Assembly: GCA_040220415.1 (NCBI GenBank)
Contig: JAVJUV010000040.1
Coordinates: 91,358 to 155,357 of the forward strand
Direction: 5' to 3'
Length of the DNA stretch: 64,000 nt
From: JAVJUV01 sp040220415
GTDB taxonomy: Bacteria; Pseudomonadota; Alphaproteobacteria; Rhodobacterales; Rhodobacteraceae
Below the pieces are notes generated by a model. The model was not told where the DNA came from and searched no databases. It saw only the letters and a program-made list of their open reading frames with translations. Below, in pieces: positions 59,332-64,000 of the stretch; position 1 is the stretch's first letter, and each line of letters starts with the position of its first letter. The translations under genes were made by a program, and so were the position numbers.

Positions 59332-60315
59332 ATGCCCAATCAACGCCAGAACAAACCGCGCTATGCCGCGCGCTTGAACGCCTTCAAGGCGGCGCTGCCA
59401 CGCGATCAACGGGATACCCGACAGTTGCTGGCAATGGCGGCCAGGGTAGATGGATTGGATGCTGCGGATCTCAACTATCCCGACCAGGTTTCATCGGTGA
59501 ACGAAAAAGATGTCCGTGCAGCGCTGGACGAGAATGGCATTCACTTGAACGGTCTCGCCATGCGCTACTATGGCGAGCCGGCTTTCGCCATCGGGGCTTT
59601 CACTAATCCGGATCGGGCCATTCGCCGGAAGGCGATAGACCAGACCCGCGAGGCGCTCGACATCTGTTCTCGACTTGGAGCTGATCAATTGACGCTTTGG
59701 ATGGGGCAGGACGGTTTCGATTACGCCTTCCAGGTCGACTATGCACGGGCATGGGATGACACCATCGAAGCGATGGCAGAGGCAGCGGATCACAATCCGG
59801 ATGTCGATATAGCAATCGAGTACAAGCCGAACGAGCCGCGCGCCTTCGCTCTGATGCCCGACATCGGCACGACCCTTCTGGCGACGAAAGAACTGAACCG
59901 CCCCAATGTCGGCGTGACCCTGGATTTCGCTCATGTGCTTTACGCCGACGAGATGCCGGCCCATGCAGCGCATCTGGTTGCCCGCCATTCGCGGATTTTG
60001 GGTGTCCATCTGAACGACGGTTACGGAAAACGCGATGACGGGCTGATGGTTGGCACGGTGCATCCCGTGGCTACGGTCGAGCTATTCGTCGAACTGGATC
60101 GGATCGGCTACGATGGCGTGATCTATTTCGATACTTTCCCCGACCACTCCGGCCTCGACCCGGTAGAGGAAGCTCGCACCAACGTTCTCATTACGGACCG
60201 CTTGCGCGCGGTGGCCGACACGCTGCGCGACGACGCGGAACTCGCGGCAGCCATTTCGCGCCAGGACGCAGCGCTAAGCCAGCGTATCGTCGCGCGGGCT
60301 CTGTACGGCTTATGA
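59332..60315 (+). CDS. Sugar phosphate isomerase/epimerase family TIM-barrel protein
   Basis: Xylose-isomerase-like barrel protein (327 aa). Likely metal ligands lie in AIEYKPNEPRAF (Glu), GVTLDFAHVLYA (Asp, His), GVHLNDGYGKRDDG and VIYFDTFPD. These features resemble L-rhamnose or L-ribulose-phosphate-type isomerases and IolE relatives, not XylA. GGAGGAA lies 3 bases before the ATG. Its stop overlaps the ribokinase start (ATGA), so the first step may be isomerisation followed by phosphorylation. Confidence 0.8.
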   Translation: MPNQRQNKPRYAARLNAFKAALPRDQRDTRQLLAMAARVDGLDAADLNYPDQVSSVNEKDVRAALDENGIHLNGLAMRYYGEPAFAIGAFTNPDRAIRRKAIDQTREALDICSRLGADQLTLWMGQDGFDYAFQVDYARAWDDTIEAMAEAADHNPDVDIAIEYKPNEPRAFALMPDIGTTLLATKELNRPNVGVTLDFAHVLYADEMPAHAAHLVARHSRILGVHLNDGYGKRDDGLMVGTVHPVATVELFVELDRIGYDGVIYFDTFPDHSGLDPVEEARTNVLITDRLRAVADTLRDDAELAAAISRQDAALSQRIVARALYGL

Positions 60316-61190
60316 GCGGTATCCTTGTTCTCGGCGCTTTGCACTACGATGTGGTCGTCGATGCGCCGCGCCTGCCCGGTGTGGACGAAACACTGCCGGG
60401 AAGCGCGGTCGACTACCGTTTTGGCGGAAAGGGCGGCAACCAGGCCGTCGCGGCTGCCCGGATGGGCGCACGGGTTGCGATGGCTGGTCGCGTGGGATGC
60501 GATCGTGCGGCGGAAACGATCAGGGCCGCCCTTGATGCCGCCGGAGTTGATCGCACACATGTCCGCGAAACGGTTACGCCCACAGGGATGAGTGTTGCGA
60601 TTACCTTGCCGTCCGGGGACTATGGCGCGGTCATCGTTTCCGGGGCCAATCTCGAGAATGACGGTGTGATTTCGTGGCAGGCCCCCCCCGCAGTCGTTCT
60701 GATACAGAACGAAATCCGGGAAGTCGCAAATCTTTCTCTGGCAGGCCGACTTCCGCGCGAGTCGATTCTGATCATGAACGCGGCACCTGCGCGGGCTCTG
60801 CCTGATGAACTTGCGCGCCGGATAGATGTTCTGATCGTCAACCGTGTCGAGGCCGAGGATCTCACTGGCGAGGCCGGACCGGAAAATGCGGTCACGGTGC
60901 TGTCGGGTACGATTCGGGGATCGGTCATCCTGACCCGAGGCGCGGAGGGTGCGCTTCTGTCCGACTGCGATGGTGTGACCCACCACCCAGCCTTCCCGGT
61001 CGATGTGGTCAGTACGCATGGCGCTGGCGACATGTTCACTGGCGCCCTCGCGGCCCGACTTGCCGAGGGCGAACCTATGAGGGATGCGCTGCGTTTTGCC
61101 CAGGCAGCGGCTGCTCTGTTCGTGTCCTCGCCCATCCAGCGGCGAGCCGAGATCACACTTGCCTTGGTAGAGGAATTGCTCGCCAGCTGA
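60312..61190 (+). CDS. Ribokinase-family (PfkB) sugar kinase
   Basis: PfkB-family carbohydrate kinase (292 aa). Signature 1 is FGGKGGNQAVAAARMG; signature 2 is STHGAGDMFTGALAARL with the catalytic Asp in GAGD. VILIQNEIRE and VNRVEAEDLTGE match the ribokinase lid region. It follows the isomerase directly and 65 bases later comes the SgcQ/BtpA gene. Substrate likely a pentose or a ketose produced by the previous enzyme. Confidence 0.88.
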   Translation: MSGILVLGALHYDVVVDAPRLPGVDETLPGSAVDYRFGGKGGNQAVAAARMGARVAMAGRVGCDRAAETIRAALDAAGVDRTHVRETVTPTGMSVAITLPSGDYGAVIVSGANLENDGVISWQAPPAVVLIQNEIREVANLSLAGRLPRESILIMNAAPARALPDELARRIDVLIVNRVEAEDLTGEAGPENAVTVLSGTIRGSVILTRGAEGALLSDCDGVTHHPAFPVDVVSTHGAGDMFTGALAARLAEGEPMRDALRFAQAAAALFVSSPIQRRAEITLALVEELLAS

Positions 61191-61255
61191 CTTGGGCGCG
61201 TGGGCGCTTCCCTCTGCCGTAATATCTGCGCTAGGGTCGCGCGAGGGAGGTGCGA

Positions 61256-62059
61256 ATGACCAGATTTCAAACGCTTTTCAGCACACGGAAACCAGTAATC
61301 GGCATGGTCCATCTTGGCGCCTTGCCGGGATCACCGCTGCACGATGCGAAGGCTGGTCTTGAAGGGCTTGTCACTGCTGCCCGGTCGGATTTGGCTGCAC
61401 TGCAGGATGCAGGGTTTGACGCCGTCATGTTCGGAAACGAAAACGATCGTCCCTATGAATTCGATGTCGACACCGCCTCGACCGCGACGATGGCCTTTGT
61501 GATCGGACAACTACGCCGCGAGATCAGCGTACCTTTCGGTGTCAATGTCTTGTGGGATCCGTTGTCGACTGTCGCCCTTGCGGCCGCTACGGGGGCATCT
61601 TTCTGTCGAGAGATCTTTACGGGAACCTATGCCTCGGACATGGGGCCCTGGACACCGGATGCAGGCAAGGCCATGCGCTATCGTGACCGGTTGGGCCGGT
61701 CCGATCTTGCCATGCTCTTTAACGTATCGGCCGAATTCGCGGACAGCCTTGATCGTCGATCCTTGCCTGATCGGGCGCGTTCGGCTGTTTTTTCTTCGAT
61801 CCCGGACGCGGTTCTTGTCTCGGGCGCCATTACTGGCGAAGCGGCCCGGATGGAGGATCTCGAGGCCGTCAAGGCAGTGTTGCCGGACGTGCCGGTGATG
61901 GCGAATACCGGTGTGAAGCACGACACCGTGGCGGATGTTCTGAAGATCGCCGATGGCTGTATCGTCGGATCGGCGCTGAAGGTTGACGGTGATACCTGGA
62001 AAGCAATCGATCCCGAGCGTGCGAGGGACTTCATGGACAGGGTAAGGAACGCCAGATGA
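61256..62059 (+). CDS. BtpA/SgcQ family protein
   Basis: TIM-barrel protein (267 aa) of the BtpA/SgcQ family. GMVHLGALPGSP near the start, FGNENDRPYEF and a later VPVMANTGVKHDTVADVLK are the usual motifs. SgcQ is found with sgc sugar genes of E. coli and is uncharacterised; BtpA affects photosystem I in cyanobacteria. Here the sugar context favours the SgcQ role (an aldolase-like or epimerase-like function). The ATG follows GGGAGG by 5 bases; the GTG at 61250 overlaps it. It overlaps the M42 gene (ATGA). Confidence 0.85.
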   Translation: MTRFQTLFSTRKPVIGMVHLGALPGSPLHDAKAGLEGLVTAARSDLAALQDAGFDAVMFGNENDRPYEFDVDTASTATMAFVIGQLRREISVPFGVNVLWDPLSTVALAAATGASFCREIFTGTYASDMGPWTPDAGKAMRYRDRLGRSDLAMLFNVSAEFADSLDRRSLPDRARSAVFSSIPDAVLVSGAITGEAARMEDLEAVKAVLPDVPVMANTGVKHDTVADVLKIADGCIVGSALKVDGDTWKAIDPERARDFMDRVRNAR

Positions 62060-63129
62060 GCATCCGCGAACTGTTGACCGATCTGATGTCCGTTCCCGGA
62101 TTGTCCGGGCATGAGGACCGGGTCAGGCGGTGCATCGCCGAACATCTTGGGCCGGTTCGTAGCCAAAGTGACCGGCTTGGAAACCTCTGGTCGACATTCG
62201 AAGGAACCGGACCGAAGGTGCTTCTGTTCACCCACATGGACCAACTTGGGTTCATCGTCCGAAAGATCGAACCCGATGGGTTTCTCCGCCTTGAGCGTCT
62301 GGGCGGCGTGCCCGAGCGCGCGCTGGCAAGCCAGGAAGTGACGGTCTGTCTGGGAGAAGGGCGCGACATCCACGGCATCATCGCCAACAAGAGCCATCAT
62401 GCGACAACTCCGGACGAGAAGTACACAGTCGTTCGATATCCGGATCTCTACGTCGATTGCGGCTTCGAGAGCCGTGACGAGGCCGAGGCTGCAGGAATTC
62501 GTATCGGGGCACCTGTCGTCTACGCGCCGGGCAGTTTTCCGATGGGCGAACACCGCCTGACCGGACCGGCCATCGACGACAGGGCGGGCTGCGCTGTGCT
62601 GATCGAGGTGGCGCGTGCGCTGGCCGAACGTATGAATGGCCCGACGGTGCACGTCGCTTTCACCACATTGGAGGAATTCAATCTTCGGGGGGCGCAACCT
62701 CTTGCACAGCGTCTTGCGCCGGATATCGCAATTCAGGTCGATCTGATGCTGGCAACCGATACGCCGGACATGGCCGACCGGGGCGAGATGCGGCTGGGGC
62801 AGGGGCCCGGGATAAGCCTTTACAGCTTCCATGGGCGCGGCACGCTGAACGGGGTTATACCGCATCCCGCAATGGTGCGCTTGTTCGAAGAATCCGCGGT
62901 CGCCGGTGGAATACCCCTGCAGCGCAGTGCGCAGACGGGCGTGCTGACCGATCTGTCATACGTCCAGCTTGTGGGCGAAGGCGTTGCTTCGATCGATGTG
63001 GGTTTTCCGATGCGGTACTCGCATTCCTCGCGCGAGGTCGTGGACATTCGCGATCTCGAGGCGCTGCGTGACCTGCTGGTGGGCGCGCTTTCCCGCATTG
63101 AACCTGAATTCAGCCTGTCACGCGACTGA
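62056..63129 (+). CDS. M42 family metallo-aminopeptidase-like protein (SgcX/FrvX-like)
   Basis: Tetrahedral-aminopeptidase fold protein (357 aa). SVPGLSGHEDRVRR at the N-terminus, THMDQLGFIVRKIE (metal His and Asp), IDDRAGCAVLIE, TLEEFNLRG (catalytic Glu) and ATDTPDM are M42 motifs; the metal His near the C-terminus is in MRYSHSSREV. Homologs SgcX and FrvX occur in sugar operons, where their substrate is unknown. Adjacent to SgcQ, as in the E. coli sgc operon, it probably acts on a glycosylated or amide-linked sugar. Confidence 0.85.
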   Translation: MSIRELLTDLMSVPGLSGHEDRVRRCIAEHLGPVRSQSDRLGNLWSTFEGTGPKVLLFTHMDQLGFIVRKIEPDGFLRLERLGGVPERALASQEVTVCLGEGRDIHGIIANKSHHATTPDEKYTVVRYPDLYVDCGFESRDEAEAAGIRIGAPVVYAPGSFPMGEHRLTGPAIDDRAGCAVLIEVARALAERMNGPTVHVAFTTLEEFNLRGAQPLAQRLAPDIAIQVDLMLATDTPDMADRGEMRLGQGPGISLYSFHGRGTLNGVIPHPAMVRLFEESAVAGGIPLQRSAQTGVLTDLSYVQLVGEGVASIDVGFPMRYSHSSREVVDIRDLEALRDLLVGALSRIEPEFSLSRD

Positions 63130-63140
63130 CGGAAGACGAC

Positions 63141-64000
63141 ATGACCTACACGCTCGGTATCGACATAGGCACATTCGAGTCCAAGGGCGTTCTGGTCAAC
63201 GCCAGGACGGGAGCGATCATCGCCGAGGCTAGGTGCCCCCACGAGATGCTGGTGCCGCGGCCAGGCTGGGCCGAGCATCGCCCGGAAGAGGACTGGTGGT
63301 GCGACACGGTTCGTATCACCCGAAGTATACTCGGAGACAGCGGGATCGACCCGGCCGAAATCGCCGCTGTTGCCACCTCGGCCATTGGACCCTGTATGCT
63401 GCCGGTCGACGAAAACGGCGCGCCATTGATGAACGGCGTGCTTTATGGCGTCGACACCAGGGCGGAGAAGGAAATCACCGATCTCAATCGGGAAATCGGT
63501 GAAGAGGCCATTCTCGAGACTTGCGGAAATGCGCTGACCTCGCAATCGGTCGGCCCGAAGATCCTCTGGTTCAAGCGGAACCACCCGGACCTTTACGCGC
63601 GGACCCACAAGGTTCTGACTTCGACCAGTTTCATTACGCATCGATTGACCGGCGAATATGTGATCGATCACTACACCGCAGCCAACTTCAGTCCACTGTA
63701 TGACGTTGGAAGCCAGAACTGGTCCGATGCGCTGACGAATGCGATCCTTCCTCTTGATCTGTTGCCCAGACTACTTTGGAGTACCGAGATCGCGGGTCGC
63801 GTCACCGCCGCGGCGGCCGCCGAGACCGGATTGGCGGAAGGCACGCCGGTGACCTGCGGGACAATCGACGCCGCCGCCGAAGCGGTTAGCGTCGGCGTGC
63901 GCTATCCAGGCGACATGATGATGATGTACGGCTCTACCATCTTCATCATTCAGGTCACCGATGCGCCGGTTCGTGACACGCGCCTTTGGTATGCGCCGTG
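63141..64000 (+). CDS. FGGY-family carbohydrate kinase (3' end outside window)
   Basis: Sugar kinase, visible for 286 codons with no stop; the C-terminus is cut by the right edge. GIDIGTFESKGVLVN is the N-terminal phosphate loop (with TFE where most have TGT), PRPGWAEHRPEEDWW, and GVDTRAEKEI follow, then GTIDAAAEAVSVGV and MMMYGSTIF in the second domain. It begins 11 bases after the M42 stop behind GGAAGA, so it continues the same operon. Like xylulokinases in outline; the substrate is not assigned. Confidence 0.88.
   Translation, partial: MTYTLGIDIGTFESKGVLVNARTGAIIAEARCPHEMLVPRPGWAEHRPEEDWWCDTVRITRSILGDSGIDPAEIAAVATSAIGPCMLPVDENGAPLMNGVLYGVDTRAEKEITDLNREIGEEAILETCGNALTSQSVGPKILWFKRNHPDLYARTHKVLTSTSFITHRLTGEYVIDHYTAANFSPLYDVGSQNWSDALTNAILPLDLLPRLLWSTEIAGRVTAAAAAETGLAEGTPVTCGTIDAAAEAVSVGVRYPGDMMMMYGSTIFIIQVTDAPVRDTRLWYAP

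Noticed and set aside
1..64000. CRISPR array, prophage, rRNA operon or intact transposon
   Set aside because: No regularly spaced repeats, phage structural genes, rRNA sequence or transposase were seen on either strand.

Overview
This window looks like a chromosomal or large-replicon segment of an alphaproteobacterium, most likely a marine-type member of the Rhodobacterales (Roseobacter group). The reasons are a GC-rich composition with GC-rich third codon positions, many ATP- and TRAP-dependent uptake systems beside small catabolic operons, a MocD/MocE pair typical of rhizobia and roseobacters, and the order SPOR lipoprotein - D-Ala-D-Ala carboxypeptidase - tmk - holB - tatD - MBL hydrolase. 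No rRNA, CRISPR array, prophage or intact insertion sequence was seen. The assignment rests on gene content only.

Layout. (1) 1-9339: a TRAP transporter (dctPQM, P cut by the left edge), a DUF1330 protein, a quinone-oxidoreductase-like protein, a three-subunit molybdenum hydroxylase of the xanthine dehydrogenase family with a MoaD-like protein, and a PanE-like reductase on the minus strand. (2) 9497-23049: a LacI-type regulator, a TIM-barrel isomerase/epimerase, a Gfo/Idh dehydrogenase, a sugar ABC transporter with two ATPases and a 64-residue membrane protein, a fused dihydroxyacetone-type kinase, xylulokinase and xylose isomerase. Three matching palindromes, one before the regulator and two before the transporter operon, suggest one regulon for xylose or a xyloside. 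(3) 23063-31728, mostly minus strand: a small basic ORF, an AEC transporter, the housekeeping block named above, tRNA-Ser(UGA) and an AbrB-family membrane protein. (4) 32212-35863: a TPP riboswitch followed by ykoFEDC, an ECF-type uptake system for a thiamine precursor. (5) 35889-39877: a sigma-32-like factor divergent from an operon of a cysteine-rich MarR protein, a Mrp-DUF971 fusion and a four-part NifU fusion. This looks like an Fe-S handling module. (6) 40136-52489: an ArgE-like deacylase and a DoeA-like ectoine hydrolase divergent from a DpaL/EutB-like lyase, a second M24 hydrolase and an EutA-like protein, then a polyamine-type ABC transporter and a creatinase. Together they suggest uptake and breakdown of ectoine-, creatine- or guanidino-type nitrogen compounds. 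(7) 52640-58784: an enolase-superfamily dehydratase, an aldo/keto reductase, a second LacI regulator, MocD/MocE, and a fused sugar mutarotase-lactonase. Apart from MocDE these fit a non-phosphorylative oxidation route for an L-fucose- or L-rhamnose-like sugar. (8) 59332-64000: a TIM-barrel isomerase, a ribokinase-family kinase, an SgcQ/BtpA protein, an SgcX/FrvX-like M42 protein and an FGGY kinase cut by the right edge, packed as one operon.

The best candidates for undescribed biology are the sigma/MarR/Mrp/NifU module, the M24-rich nitrogen-compound locus with its enlarged PotB-like permease, and the mutarotase-lactonase fusion. Everything is read by eye. Family names are from recognisable motifs and remembered family sequences, not from searches.
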